Below, piece by piece: positions 17,890 through 26,178 of a stretch of DNA of 64,000 bases (the stretch's first letter is position 1; each line of letters opens with the position of its first letter). The notes under the pieces were generated by a model that saw only the letters and a list, made by a program, of their open reading frames with translations, was not told where the DNA came from and made no database searches. The translations under genes were made by a program, and so were the position numbers. The stretch lies in NCBI RefSeq assembly GCF_000331105.1, contig NC_020054.1, forward strand, positions 3,204,981-3,268,980. Reading direction: 5' to 3'. Origin of the DNA: Fibrella aestuarina BUZ 2. Its GTDB lineage: Bacteria; Bacteroidota; Bacteroidia; Cytophagales; Spirosomataceae.

Positions 17890-18342
17890 TTAAAAATCGA
17901 GGTGGCAGTTGGTCCAACCGTCGTCGAAGCGGGTGCCGAATTGCTTGTAGAAACCAATGGCAGGTTTGTTCCAGTCGAGGACCTGCCACATCATGCCCGT
18001 GCAATTGGTGGCTTTGGCCTGCTCGATGGTGGCGTCGAGCAACTCCTTGCCCAGGCCTTGCCCGCGGTGGCTTTCGGTCACGATGATGTCTTCCAGGTAC
18101 AGCCGCTTGCCTTTCCAGGTCGAGTACCGATAGTAGTACAGCGCGATGCCGACGAGTTTGCGAGTCTGTTGATCTTCGGCCACCAGCAGGCCAAACAGCG
18201 GATTGGGGCCGAAGCCATCATCGAGCAGTTGCTCGGCGGTATTGGTTACCTCGTCGGCGGCTTCTTCATAGACGGCCAGTTCGCGGATGAGGTCGAACAC
18301 CTGTGGAACATCAGCCTTCGTGCCGGTGCGGATTGTGATCAT
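17890..18342 (-). CDS. GNAT-family N-acetyltransferase
   Basis: A 150-aa acetyl-CoA-dependent acyltransferase. The acetyl-CoA pyrophosphate loop is RGQGLGKELL (about residues 93-102), preceded by the beta-4 strand LYLEDIIVTESH. The C-terminal WNKPAIGFYKQFGTRF is typical of the diamine acetyltransferase-like (SSAT) subgroup, so a small amine is a plausible acceptor, but this is an inference. Length is standard. It is followed by no obvious terminator and preceded by the large hairpin at 18363-18515. Confidence 0.85.
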   Translation of the reverse strand: MITIRTGTKADVPQVFDLIRELAVYEEAADEVTNTAEQLLDDGFGPNPLFGLLVAEDQQTRKLVGIALYYYRYSTWKGKRLYLEDIIVTESHRGQGLGKELLDATIEQAKATNCTGMMWQVLDWNKPAIGFYKQFGTRFDDGWTNCHLDF

Positions 18343-18362
18343 GAGTAGAGGAAGGGTGAAAA

Positions 18363-18515
18363 AGAATGAATAATGGACAATGGATAATGTATGATGAATA
18401 ATGAACGATGGCGCTACAAAGCTATAGGTTGTGGGGCACGCTTACACATTGTCCATTATGCATTGTTCATCGTTCATTATTCATCATACATTATCCATTA
18501 TACATTATTCATTCT
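18363..18515. repeat. Long intergenic inverted repeat, family 1 copy A
   Basis: A 48-nt left arm (18363-18410) matches the reverse complement of the right arm (18468-18515) at 46 of 48 positions, around a 57-nt centre. The arms are built from AATG/ATGAATAATG-like units. The right arm overlaps the last codons of the RluD-type gene. Related copies lie at 47086-47207 and 51881-52017. Confidence 0.85.
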
Positions 18516-19529
18516 CCCCCGCCATTTGTCCAGCGCGGCCTGGAAGTCGGCGGGGAGGGGGGAATCGAACTGAAGCCGCTCGCCGGTTCTGGGGTGGGTG
18601 AAGCCCAGCGAGCGGGCGTGCAGCGCCTGCCGGGGCAACAAGGCAAAGGCATTGCCGACAAACGCCTTGAACGACCCGTTGACGCTGCCGCGCAGAATGC
18701 GGTCGCCGCCATACATGGCATCGTTGAAGAGCGGGTGGCCGATGTGCCGGAAATGTGCCCGAATCTGGTGGGTACGTCCGGTTTCGAGGTTGCACTGCAC
18801 CAGCGACACGAAATTCAGCGGCTCCAGGGTGCGGTAGTGCGTCACCGACCATTTGCCTTTTGTCTCGTCGTCGTAGATGGTCATCACCTTGCGGTCGGCA
18901 GCCGAGCGGCCAATGTAGCCCGTAATGGTGCCGTCGGCGGGGTCGGGTTGGCCCCACACCAGCGCCACGTAGGTACGTTCGATGCTGTGGTCGAAAAACT
19001 GCCGGGCCAGGTGGCTCATGGCGTATTCGGTCTTGGCGATCACCATCAGGCCCGACGTGTCTTTGTCGATGCGGTGCACCAGTCCCGGTCGGCCCTCGCC
19101 ATTGCGGCCCGTGGGCAGGTTCTGCATGTGGTAAACGAGCGCGTTGACCAGCGTGCCGTCCCAGTTGCCGTGGGCCGGGTGCACGACCATGCCCGCCGGT
19201 TTGTTGACCACCAGCAGCTCGTTGTCTTCGTAGACAATATCGAGCGGAATGTCCTGTGGAATGACGGTGGTTTCGCGCGGGGGATGCGGCAGCGAGAGCA
19301 CAATCAGGTCGCCGGGCTTTACTTTGTAGCTGGCTTTGGTGGGCTTGCCGTTCACCTGAATGCCGCCCGCGTCGATAGCCGCCTGCAGCTTGGTGCGGGT
19401 GGCGTTGGCCAGCTTTGAATCTAAAAACCGATCAATCCGCAGCATCGTCTGACCCGGATCCACCACAATGCGGTGGTGTTCGTAGAGGTCGTCGTTGTCT
19501 TCGGTTTCGTCGAGTTGTGTGTCTAGCAT
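18498..19529 (-). CDS. rluD: RluA-family pseudouridine synthase (RluD-type)
   Basis: A cytoplasmic rRNA modification enzyme that isomerises uridine to pseudouridine. An N-terminal S4 RNA-binding domain (RIDRFLDSKLANATRTKLQAAIDAG, residues about 30-54, written in parts) precedes the catalytic domain with HRIDKDTSGLMV, whose Asp is the nucleophile, and the RTHQIRAHF motif. I choose the ATG at 19529: the 15 codons upstream to 19574 read through an intergenic repeat word (CTGCGTCATCTGCGTGCC) and do not look coding. The last residues (MNNV) are encoded inside a repeat arm. RluD specificity is suggested by S4 and overall order. Confidence 0.88.
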   Translation of the reverse strand: MLDTQLDETEDNDDLYEHHRIVVDPGQTMLRIDRFLDSKLANATRTKLQAAIDAGGIQVNGKPTKASYKVKPGDLIVLSLPHPPRETTVIPQDIPLDIVYEDNELLVVNKPAGMVVHPAHGNWDGTLVNALVYHMQNLPTGRNGEGRPGLVHRIDKDTSGLMVIAKTEYAMSHLARQFFDHSIERTYVALVWGQPDPADGTITGYIGRSAADRKVMTIYDDETKGKWSVTHYRTLEPLNFVSLVQCNLETGRTHQIRAHFRHIGHPLFNDAMYGGDRILRGSVNGSFKAFVGNAFALLPRQALHARSLGFTHPRTGERLQFDSPLPADFQAALDKWRGRMNNV

Positions 19530-19544
19530 AGTGTCATTGGCACG

Positions 19545-19640
19545 CAGATGACGCAGATTGAACGTCTTTTCCAAATGGGTTTACGGAAGAATCGCTTCGA
19601 TACCTATCAGGAAATCCATGTAAATCCGCCTGATCCGCGG
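19545..19640. repeat. Intergenic repeat words (ATCTGCGT / ATCCGC type)
   Basis: On the minus strand AATCTGCGTCATCTGCGTG (ending at about 19545) and on the plus strand AAATCCGCCTGATCCGCGG (about 19622-19640) face each other. Similar ATCCGC words occur at 49480-49605. They look like degenerate copies of a dispersed intergenic repeat forming a loose hairpin. Confidence 0.4.
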
Positions 19641-19662
19641 GCTATAGCAAACCCAAAATTAC

Positions 19663-20601
19663 ATGCCTCTGCCTGATTTAGCGGCGCACCTCAACCAGAT
19701 TGTCGGGCATTCGGCGCTCGACTACCTGCCCGACCCGTTTCCCGAACCTGTTCCCATCCGGCTCTTTCTGAAGCGCGACGATCAACTGCACCCGCTGGTG
19801 TCGGGCAATAAATGGCGTAAACTCAAGTACAACCTGCTGGCGGCGCGCGAACAGGGCCTGTCGACCATACTTACGTTTGGCGGGGCGTTTTCCAACCACC
19901 TCCACGCGACCGCTGCCGCGGGTAAGCTCTTCGGTTTCCAGACGATCGGGGTTGTACGCGGCGATGAACTCGCCCACCGACCCCTCAACCCGACGCTGAC
20001 ATTTTGCCGGGAGCAGGGGATGCACCTGCATTTCGTGAGCCGAACCGACTACCGGCGAGCCACCGACCCAACGTACCTGGTGGCGTTACAGGCGCAGTTT
20101 GGACCCTGTTACCTCGTGCCGGAAGGCGGCACCAATGCGTTGGCCATTCGCGGCACGGCCGAGATCATGCCTGAGATTGAACAGCAATGGCGCGACATAG
20201 AGTTACCGGAGGCGGCTTCAGCAGGTACGTTGCCGCATACGGTGGCGTGTGCCGTGGGCACGGCAGGTACGTTGGCCGGGCTGATCGCGTCGGCGCCTGA
20301 ATCGGTGCGGGTGCTGGGTGTTTCGGCGTTGAAAGGGGCCGTCAATTTTGCCGCCCTGCCCAGTCCGTTGCCAGCCACCGTGCAGCTTAGCAATCAGTAT
20401 GACTTTGGCGGCTACGCCCGGACAACACCCGAGTTGGATCGGTTTATTGAGGTCTTTGAGGAACGGACGGGCGTGCGGCTCGAACCGACCTACACCGGCA
20501 AGTTGCTCTACGCACTGTATGACCTGGCCCGGCAAGGCTATTTCCCCGAACAGGCCGGGGTTGTCGCCGTGCACACCGGTGGGTTGCAGATAAGGGGGTG
20601 A
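19663..20601 (+). CDS. PLP-dependent ACC deaminase / D-cysteine desulfhydrase family enzyme
   Basis: A 312-aa fold-type II PLP enzyme. The lysine that binds PLP is expected in SGNKWRKLKYNLL (Lys50), followed by the FGGAFSNHLHATAAA cofactor and substrate loop and an EGGTNALA glycine-rich phosphate site (AVGTAGTLAGLIAS). The family includes 1-aminocyclopropane-1-carboxylate deaminase and D-cysteine desulfhydrase; in non-plant-associated bacteria the latter activity is more common, but reading alone does not decide. Divergent from rluD, apparently monocistronic. Confidence 0.85.
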   Translation: MPLPDLAAHLNQIVGHSALDYLPDPFPEPVPIRLFLKRDDQLHPLVSGNKWRKLKYNLLAAREQGLSTILTFGGAFSNHLHATAAAGKLFGFQTIGVVRGDELAHRPLNPTLTFCREQGMHLHFVSRTDYRRATDPTYLVALQAQFGPCYLVPEGGTNALAIRGTAEIMPEIEQQWRDIELPEAASAGTLPHTVACAVGTAGTLAGLIASAPESVRVLGVSALKGAVNFAALPSPLPATVQLSNQYDFGGYARTTPELDRFIEVFEERTGVRLEPTYTGKLLYALYDLARQGYFPEQAGVVAVHTGGLQIRG

Positions 20602-20771
20602 CTGAAGCGGCTTTCAGCGAGAATCAGTCGTTATGACTTGATGAGTCAATGAGGCTATATGTTTTCTATAACGAAAAAAGATAAACATTTTATTTCAACT
20701 AGTTCCGTATTGAACACACCAGTTCGTTCGATCAAGCGACTTGCTTATCTTGCTGACTCAACGTGTAGACC

Positions 20772-22262
20772 ATGACTTTAAAGCGGACCAATCTGTTAAT
20801 TGCGACGGCTTTTCTATCCATTATTTTACTACTCAGCCTGACCACTTACCTATCCTGGCGGAGTAATCAGCGGGAGCAGCAGGTCAATGAACAAGTCCGG
20901 GATACATACGAAGTAATCGCCCAGATTGAACAGCTAACCAACGCGTCGCGTGATTTGCAAACCGACGCCCGGAGCTATGAATTGACGGGTAAACGGGAGT
21001 TTTTGCAGTCCTTTCGGGTGGCTAGTCAGAAACTGCCCCAACAACTAACCCAACTCGATCGGCTGCTGCGGCAACAACCACAGGCGCAGGCCCAGGTCAG
21101 GTTGCTGGGGCAACTGATCAATCAGCGACAGGGAGTTAGTCAGCAACTAATCAATCAACGGCAGGCGGCTGTTCCCCCCCAAACCGATGACTTACTGAAG
21201 CAGGGGCGGCAGTTGCTGTTTCAGATGCGCCCCATTGCCAAGGCTCTGACCGATCAGCAGCGGGCGCTGGTGGAGGCGCGGCTGCAACAGGCGCAGGCGG
21301 CTTACCAGACTACACAACAGCGCATTGGCCTGGCGACTGGCTCGGCCTTGGCCGTGATGGCCTTCATGCTCTGGGTGCTGTATGGCCAACTGCGGCGGCG
21401 GATGCGCAACGAAGCCAAACTGGCGCAACTCGACGTTGAACTGCAACACCAGCTGCAGCAGGAACAGGCGCATAATCAGGCGTTGGACCAGCTCAATCAG
21501 CAGTTGCGGCAGTCGAACGAAAACCTGCAGCAGTTTGCCTACATCGCCTCCCACGATCTACAGGAGCCCCTGCGCAAAATTCAGCAGTTCGGCGATCTGC
21601 TCAAGGCGCACTACAACGCGCTGGGCGATGCCGATCTCGAGCGCGATTACCTCAATCGGATGCAGACAGCCGCGCAGCGTATGTCGTTGCTGATCAGGGA
21701 TTTGTTAGCTTTTTCGCGCATTTCGGTACAACCCGTAGCCGACACGGAGGTCGATCTGACAACGGTGCTTGAGCAGACGCTGGACAACCTGTCGGTAGCC
21801 ATACAGGAAACCAACGCCCAGCTCACGGTCGGCCCACTGCCCAGGGTAATAGGGGAGACGTTTCAACTTGGGCAGCTCTTCCAGAATTTGCTATCAAACG
21901 CGTTGAAGTTTCACCCGCCGGGCAACGTACCCCATGTGCAGGTTCGGGCAAGTGAGCTTGCCGATTCGCAACTGCCCGCCACGGTAAAACCGGCTCAGGC
22001 TGCGGCGCGTTACTACCAAATCGACATCGTGGACGATGGCATTGGTTTCGACGAAAAATACCTGCACCAGATCTTTCAGGTGTTTCAGCGGCTGCATGGC
22101 AAGAGTCAGTTTGCGGGTACGGGTATCGGGCTGGCGATCTGCCAGAAGGTGGTGGTGAACCACGGCGGGGCCATCACCGCGACGAGCCAACCGGGTGGTG
22201 GCTCCTGTTTCAGCATCTATCTGCCCGTTCAGGCGTCGAAAGTCGACCGGCAACCGGCCTAA
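20772..22262 (+). CDS. CHASE3-domain sensor histidine kinase
   Basis: A 496-aa membrane kinase. TM1 (residues about 8-28) and TM2 (about 186-205) flank a periplasmic CHASE3-type helical sensor (NASRDLQTDARSYELTGKREFL). A coiled coil leads into a HisKA domain with the phospho-acceptor His261 in YIASHDLQEPLRKI, and a HATPase domain with the N box FQNLLSNALKFH and G boxes (VDDGIGFDEKY, GTGIGLAICQKVV). It resembles phytochrome-like bacteriophytochrome kinases in its catalytic half. No response regulator is adjacent, so the partner is elsewhere. Monocistronic with an AT-rich leader. Confidence 0.9.
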   Translation: MTLKRTNLLIATAFLSIILLLSLTTYLSWRSNQREQQVNEQVRDTYEVIAQIEQLTNASRDLQTDARSYELTGKREFLQSFRVASQKLPQQLTQLDRLLRQQPQAQAQVRLLGQLINQRQGVSQQLINQRQAAVPPQTDDLLKQGRQLLFQMRPIAKALTDQQRALVEARLQQAQAAYQTTQQRIGLATGSALAVMAFMLWVLYGQLRRRMRNEAKLAQLDVELQHQLQQEQAHNQALDQLNQQLRQSNENLQQFAYIASHDLQEPLRKIQQFGDLLKAHYNALGDADLERDYLNRMQTAAQRMSLLIRDLLAFSRISVQPVADTEVDLTTVLEQTLDNLSVAIQETNAQLTVGPLPRVIGETFQLGQLFQNLLSNALKFHPPGNVPHVQVRASELADSQLPATVKPAQAAARYYQIDIVDDGIGFDEKYLHQIFQVFQRLHGKSQFAGTGIGLAICQKVVVNHGGAITATSQPGGGSCFSIYLPVQASKVDRQPA

Positions 22263-22268
22263 TAAGCG

Positions 22269-22763
22269 TTACGCTATCGGAATAACGCTCAGCGTGCCGC
22301 TCCCTTCCATGTAGCACTGTTTAACCTCGTCGATGCGCTCAATGCCCTGTTGGCGCAGCAATCCCATAAACTCGTCTTCCGTGAGGAATTCGCGTCGGAG
22401 GTTTTGCTTCATCAGCACCCCATTTTTAATGAGCAGCGTCGGCTCCGGGTTGCTCAGGCGTTCAAACAGCGGCGAGCGAATGCCCATCCAGTTGATGAAA
22501 AAATCCCAGCCGACGAGCGTGCCCACGAGCGCGGCGCCTTCGGTAATGGATTCGTAGGTGCCCGCCATGGCGTTCTGGGCGGCGTCGGAGATGAGCGTGA
22601 TCAGCAGAATGTCGGTGATGTTGAGCTGGCCGCTGCTCCGCCGCACAAAGCGCATGTAAACGAAGACGATCCAGTACGTAATCGTACCGCGGATAATCAT
22701 CTCAAGGACCGAGCTGCTTGGCGTAAACATGCGCTCCCAATCAATCGAAATTAGTTTTTCCAT
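22269..22763 (-). CDS. DUF421 (YetF-like) membrane protein
   Basis: A 164-aa protein with two or three TM helices at the N terminus (TYWIVFVYMRFVRRSSGQLN, then LITLISDAAQNAM) and the YetF-type cytoplasmic domain (LLIKNGVLMKQNLRREFLTEDEFMGLLRQQGI, residues about 109-140, written in parts). Its ILLITLISDAAQNAM segment is a family hallmark. Function is unknown, although related Bacillus proteins influence spore germination. It converges with the kinase gene, leaving only 6 bp between stops. Confidence 0.85.
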   Translation of the reverse strand: MEKLISIDWERMFTPSSSVLEMIIRGTITYWIVFVYMRFVRRSSGQLNITDILLITLISDAAQNAMAGTYESITEGAALVGTLVGWDFFINWMGIRSPLFERLSNPEPTLLIKNGVLMKQNLRREFLTEDEFMGLLRQQGIERIDEVKQCYMEGSGTLSVIPIA

Positions 22764-22849
22764 GCCAGCCGGGTTACTAAACGTGCCATTAGTGCCATTA
22801 ATCGTAACTGATTGACCAACTTTGGGGTTTAGAATTCTTAGTCAACACC

Positions 22850-23881
22850 ATGCCTGCTCTACCACTCGACCGTTCACGGGAGCCCCGCTTACGATACCTC
22901 ATCGACCATAAAACCAAGCCCCTGGGGGCCTTGGGGCAACTCGAAGCCCTGGCCTTGCAGATTGGCCTGATTCAACAAACCGAAACGCCCGCGCTTACGC
23001 AGCCGCATCTGCTGGTGTTCGCCGCAGACCACGGCATAGCGGCCGAAGGGGTGAGCGCTTACCCCGCCGAAGTCACCTATCAGATGGTGCAGAACTTCAT
23101 CAACGGCGGGGCGGCCATCAATGTGTTTTGCCGTCAGCAGGGGCTTAGCCTGGTGGTTTGCGACGTGGGGGTGCGGGGTACGTTCGAGCACAACACGCCC
23201 GAGTTTGTCAAGTTTAAGGTGCAGCCCGGTACCCGCAACATGTGCCATGAACCCGCCCTGTCGATCGACGACTGCGAGGCCGCGATGGATGCCGGTCGGA
23301 TGCTGGTGGATGGGGTGCAACACCGGGGCTGCAACACGGTCGGTTTTGGTGAAATGGGCATTGGCAACACCTCGTCGGCCGCGCTGCTGATGCATCGGCT
23401 GCTCAACCTGCCGCTGGCGCAATGCGTGGGGCGTGGTACCGGCCTGACTGATGCGCAACTGGCCCACAAACTCACGGTGCTACAGGCCGTTGCTGACCGA
23501 TATGCTCACTTCACCAAACCAATGGAGCTACTCTGCGCGATGGGCGGGCTGGAAATCGCCGCTATCGCCGGTGGAATGTTGCGCGCGGCGGAGAATCAGA
23601 TGGTGATTCTGGTCGACGGGTTTATTGCCACGGCGGCGTTGCTGGTCGCCCGTGCGCTGGACCCCGCCGTGCTGGACTACTGCGTTTTTTCGCACCAATC
23701 GGCTGAACAGGGCCACCGGCTAATGCTGGACGCCCTCAACGCGCGGCCCCTGCTTCACCTCGACCTGCGCCTGGGTGAGGGTACGGGCTGCGCCCTGGCT
23801 TACCCACTGCTTCAATCGGCCGTGGCGATGCTCAATGAGATGGCCTCGTTTGAGCAAGCTGGCATAAGTGAGAAACCGTAA
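22850..23881 (+). CDS. cobT: Nicotinate-nucleotide--dimethylbenzimidazole phosphoribosyltransferase
   Basis: CobT, 343 aa, activates the lower ligand of cobamides by transferring phosphoribosyl from nicotinate mononucleotide to dimethylbenzimidazole. Family motifs: FAADHGIAAEGVSAYP (residues about 59-74), GFGEMGIGNTSSAAL (about 165-179), GRGTGLTD, and LGEGTGCALAYPLLQSA, whose Glu is the expected catalytic base. Length matches characterised CobT. It heads the cobT-cobS-cobC run, with a long hairpin between it and cobS. No cobalamin riboswitch is possible in the 86-bp upstream gap. Confidence 0.93.
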   Translation: MPALPLDRSREPRLRYLIDHKTKPLGALGQLEALALQIGLIQQTETPALTQPHLLVFAADHGIAAEGVSAYPAEVTYQMVQNFINGGAAINVFCRQQGLSLVVCDVGVRGTFEHNTPEFVKFKVQPGTRNMCHEPALSIDDCEAAMDAGRMLVDGVQHRGCNTVGFGEMGIGNTSSAALLMHRLLNLPLAQCVGRGTGLTDAQLAHKLTVLQAVADRYAHFTKPMELLCAMGGLEIAAIAGGMLRAAENQMVILVDGFIATAALLVARALDPAVLDYCVFSHQSAEQGHRLMLDALNARPLLHLDLRLGEGTGCALAYPLLQSAVAMLNEMASFEQAGISEKP

Positions 23882-23885
23882 ACGG

Positions 23886-23968
23886 AAGGATGCGGTATGA
23901 ATGATGAATTGGCTGACGCGCCAGCAATGTCCATGCGTCAGTCAATTCATCATTCATACCGCATCCTT
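23886..23968. repeat. Long inverted repeat between cobT and cobS
   Basis: Arms 23886-23919 and 23935-23968 pair at 33 of 34 positions around a 15-nt loop, forming a very stable hairpin inside the presumed operon. It starts 4 bp after the cobT stop and ends 15 bp before the cobS start, so it may attenuate or stabilise the transcript. Confidence 0.8.
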
Positions 23969-23983
23969 CATCAATTGCTGTCC

Positions 23984-24769
23984 ATGAAGACGCTGTTCTT
24001 TACTGCTCTGATGTTTTACACGCGGCTGCCCGTGCCCAAAGGCATCGACCATTCAGACGATAAGCTCAATCGGTCAACGGTATTCTTTCCGCTCATTGGC
24101 TGGATCATCGGAGGGATCGGGGTCGGGGCTTATTGGGTGGGTAGCGTATTGTTTCCGCCCGAACTGGCGGTGCTGTTGAGTATGATCGCGACGGTCTGGG
24201 CCACGGGGGCGTTCCACGAAGATGGCTTCGCCGATGTCTGCGACGGCTTCGGTGGGGGCTGGTCGAAGGCGCAGATCCTGACGATCATGAAAGATAGCCG
24301 GCTGGGTACGTATGGGACGATCGGGCTGGGGCTGCTGTTGGCCGTGAAGTTTTTTGCGCTGATGAAACTGCTGCCCGGCGAGCCGTTTGGCTGGCCGGTC
24401 GCGCTGAAATACATCTCGGCCCATAGCCTCAGTCGCTGGATCGCCACTACGGTCATTGCCGCCATGCCCTACGCCCGCGACGACGAGCAGTCGAAAGCCA
24501 AACCCATTGCCAAAGGCGGCATCCGGGGCTGGCCGCTGGTAATGGCTACGGTCTTTGGCCTGTTGCCCACGGCGGTGTTGTGTGTGCTGTCGGGCCTCTG
24601 GATTTACGCCCTGTTTCTGGTGCCGTTGTTTCTGGTGCGCTGGCGGCTCATGCACTTCTTCCAAAAATGGCTAGACGGCTACACCGGCGATTGCCTCGGG
24701 GCCACGCAGCAACTGACCGAAGTGATCACGTACCTGTCGTATGTCTCGCTGGTGTGGGTCAGCCTATAA
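23984..24769 (+). CDS. cobS: Adenosylcobinamide-GDP ribazoletransferase (cobalamin synthase)
   Basis: CobS, 261 aa, an integral membrane enzyme joining alpha-ribazole (phosphate) to adenosylcobinamide-GDP. I use the ATG at 23984 (MKTLFFTALMFYTRLPVPKG), the canonical CobS start; the open frame upstream to 23897 only reads through the inverted repeat. Key motif FHEDGFADVCDGFGGGW supplies the acidic metal-binding residues. Six or so TM helices follow. Co-directional with cobT and overlapped in function with cobC 13 bp downstream. Confidence 0.92.
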   Translation: MKTLFFTALMFYTRLPVPKGIDHSDDKLNRSTVFFPLIGWIIGGIGVGAYWVGSVLFPPELAVLLSMIATVWATGAFHEDGFADVCDGFGGGWSKAQILTIMKDSRLGTYGTIGLGLLLAVKFFALMKLLPGEPFGWPVALKYISAHSLSRWIATTVIAAMPYARDDEQSKAKPIAKGGIRGWPLVMATVFGLLPTAVLCVLSGLWIYALFLVPLFLVRWRLMHFFQKWLDGYTGDCLGATQQLTEVITYLSYVSLVWVSL

Positions 24770-24782
24770 ACTACTTACTGTA

Positions 24783-25379
24783 ATGACTATTTACCTTATT
24801 CGCCATACCGAAGTGGCCGTGGGCCGGTCGATCTGCTACGGTGGGTCCGACGTGGCGCTGGCCGATAATTATGCCGAACAACTGGCCCACATTCAGACGA
24901 ATCTGGCGACCCCACCCAACGTCATCTGGGCAAGCCCGTTGAGCCGGTGTCGGCAGCTTGCTCAGGACCTCGCGCTGGCGAGCGAAGTCGCTGATGTTGT
25001 GGAAGTAAACTTCGACGATCGCCTGCGCGAGTACCACTTTGGCGACTGGGAGATGTTGCCCTGGTCGGACATACCGCGCGACGCCCTCGATCAGTGGATG
25101 AGTGATTTTGTCCAGTTGGCCCCGCCCAACGGCGAAACGTTTCAGGCACTGGCCGATCGGGTAGGTGCCTTTTGGCAGGAGAAAATCGAACCAATGGTCG
25201 AAAAGCATCCGAACGGAACTATATACGTTGTGAGTCACGGCGGTGTAATCCGAACTTTGCTCTGTCTGTTCCTCGACCTATCTTTGCGCAACGCTTACCG
25301 GCTCAATCTGGATTACGGGGCCGTCTGCAAGCTTACCTTAACTGGGTCTACCTACCAGATAGGGTACATCAACCGTTAA
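24783..25379 (+). CDS. cobC: Histidine phosphatase, probable alpha-ribazole phosphatase
   Basis: A 198-aa branch-1 histidine phosphatase: catalytic LIRHTEV at the N terminus, SRCRQLAQDLA, YHFGDWEM, and the second catalytic His in VVSHGGVIRTLL. Position directly after cobS argues for CobC, which removes phosphate from alpha-ribazole 5'-phosphate or from adenosylcobalamin 5'-phosphate. The start at 24783 (MTIYLIRHTEV) is preferred over an upstream in-frame ATG that overlaps cobS. Sequence alone could not separate it from a phosphoglycerate-mutase-like enzyme. Confidence 0.82.
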   Translation: MTIYLIRHTEVAVGRSICYGGSDVALADNYAEQLAHIQTNLATPPNVIWASPLSRCRQLAQDLALASEVADVVEVNFDDRLREYHFGDWEMLPWSDIPRDALDQWMSDFVQLAPPNGETFQALADRVGAFWQEKIEPMVEKHPNGTIYVVSHGGVIRTLLCLFLDLSLRNAYRLNLDYGAVCKLTLTGSTYQIGYINR

Positions 25380-25433
25380 ACAAAACAGCCGTTTCGAGCT
25401 AGAAACGCTTAACACTATACGTCACGTTCGTCA

Positions 25434-25976
25434 ATGAAACCAATCCATATTCGCCTGACTACTGCCGCTTCTCTGGTCCTGCTCGTTGCCCTGTCGCGCA
25501 CCATTCCTCACCCGCCCAACTTCACGCCCGTGATGGCGATGGCCCTCTTTGGTGGAGCCATGTTCGAGCGTAAATGGATCGGACTGGTGGTACCCGTGCT
25601 GGCCATGCTGCTAAGTGACACCTTGATCGGATTCCACGGTACGATGGGCGCCGTTTATGGCTCACTAGCGCTGGCCTGGGTGATCGGGGTGGTTGCACTG
25701 CGCAAGCCTACGTTCGGTCGGGTGGTTCTCAGTTCGCTGTCGGCATCGATTCTCTTTTTCCTGATAACCAATTTTGCCGTTTGGTACGGTAGCACCTTCT
25801 ACCCGAAAACGCCGGGTGGGTTGCTCGCCTGCTACACGGCCGGTCTGGCCTTTTACAACAATCAGTCATTCTTCCTGAACGGTGTGTTTGGTGATCTGGC
25901 CTTCAGTGGGCTGCTCTTCGGTGGGTATGCGTTGCTGCAACGCCGTTTCCCGGTGCTGCGCCCGGCAACGGTCTAA
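25434..25976 (+). CDS. DUF6580 membrane protein, possible corrinoid-related transporter component
   Basis: A 180-aa integral membrane protein with about five hydrophobic segments and the motif SRTIPHPPNFTPVMAMALFGG near the N terminus, then LLSDTLIGFHGTMG. From memory this matches the DUF6580 family, which resembles the S components of ECF vitamin transporters and is often found near cobalamin genes. Here it follows cobC by 54 bp on the same strand and is ended by a good terminator. A role in corrinoid or ligand uptake is an inference. Confidence 0.65.
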   Translation: MKPIHIRLTTAASLVLLVALSRTIPHPPNFTPVMAMALFGGAMFERKWIGLVVPVLAMLLSDTLIGFHGTMGAVYGSLALAWVIGVVALRKPTFGRVVLSSLSASILFFLITNFAVWYGSTFYPKTPGGLLACYTAGLAFYNNQSFFLNGVFGDLAFSGLLFGGYALLQRRFPVLRPATV

Positions 25977-26001
25977 CCACCCATCGGTTCGCCTCAGTAA
26001 C

Positions 26002-26030
26002 GCCCCGGCCTTAAGGTCGGGGCTTTTTTT
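26002..26030 (+). terminator. Intrinsic terminator ending the cob run
   Basis: GCCCCGGCC (26002-26010) pairs with GGTCGGGGC (26015-26023) through a TTAA loop, one G-U pair, followed by seven T residues. Confidence 0.88.
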
Positions 26031-26178
26031 GTGTCTAAAAAGTTACTAAATTTTAGTTAAGTATTTTTTTTAGTATATAGCAGGTGTACAAGTGCCGTAA
26101 GCTGTTGATTGGCTAGTATTTATGGCTACTTTAGGCGATGCAGTAGCTTCCTAAACTATTCATAAATACTTAATTGAT

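Noticed and set aside
18408..19418. 336-codon plus-strand ORF opposite rluD
   Set aside because: Antisense shadow of a conserved enzyme; it begins in the inverted repeat and shows no family motif.
22764..22849. Cobalamin riboswitch upstream of cobT
   Set aside because: The gap is only 86 bp and no B12-box-like sequence was seen; too short for this riboswitch.
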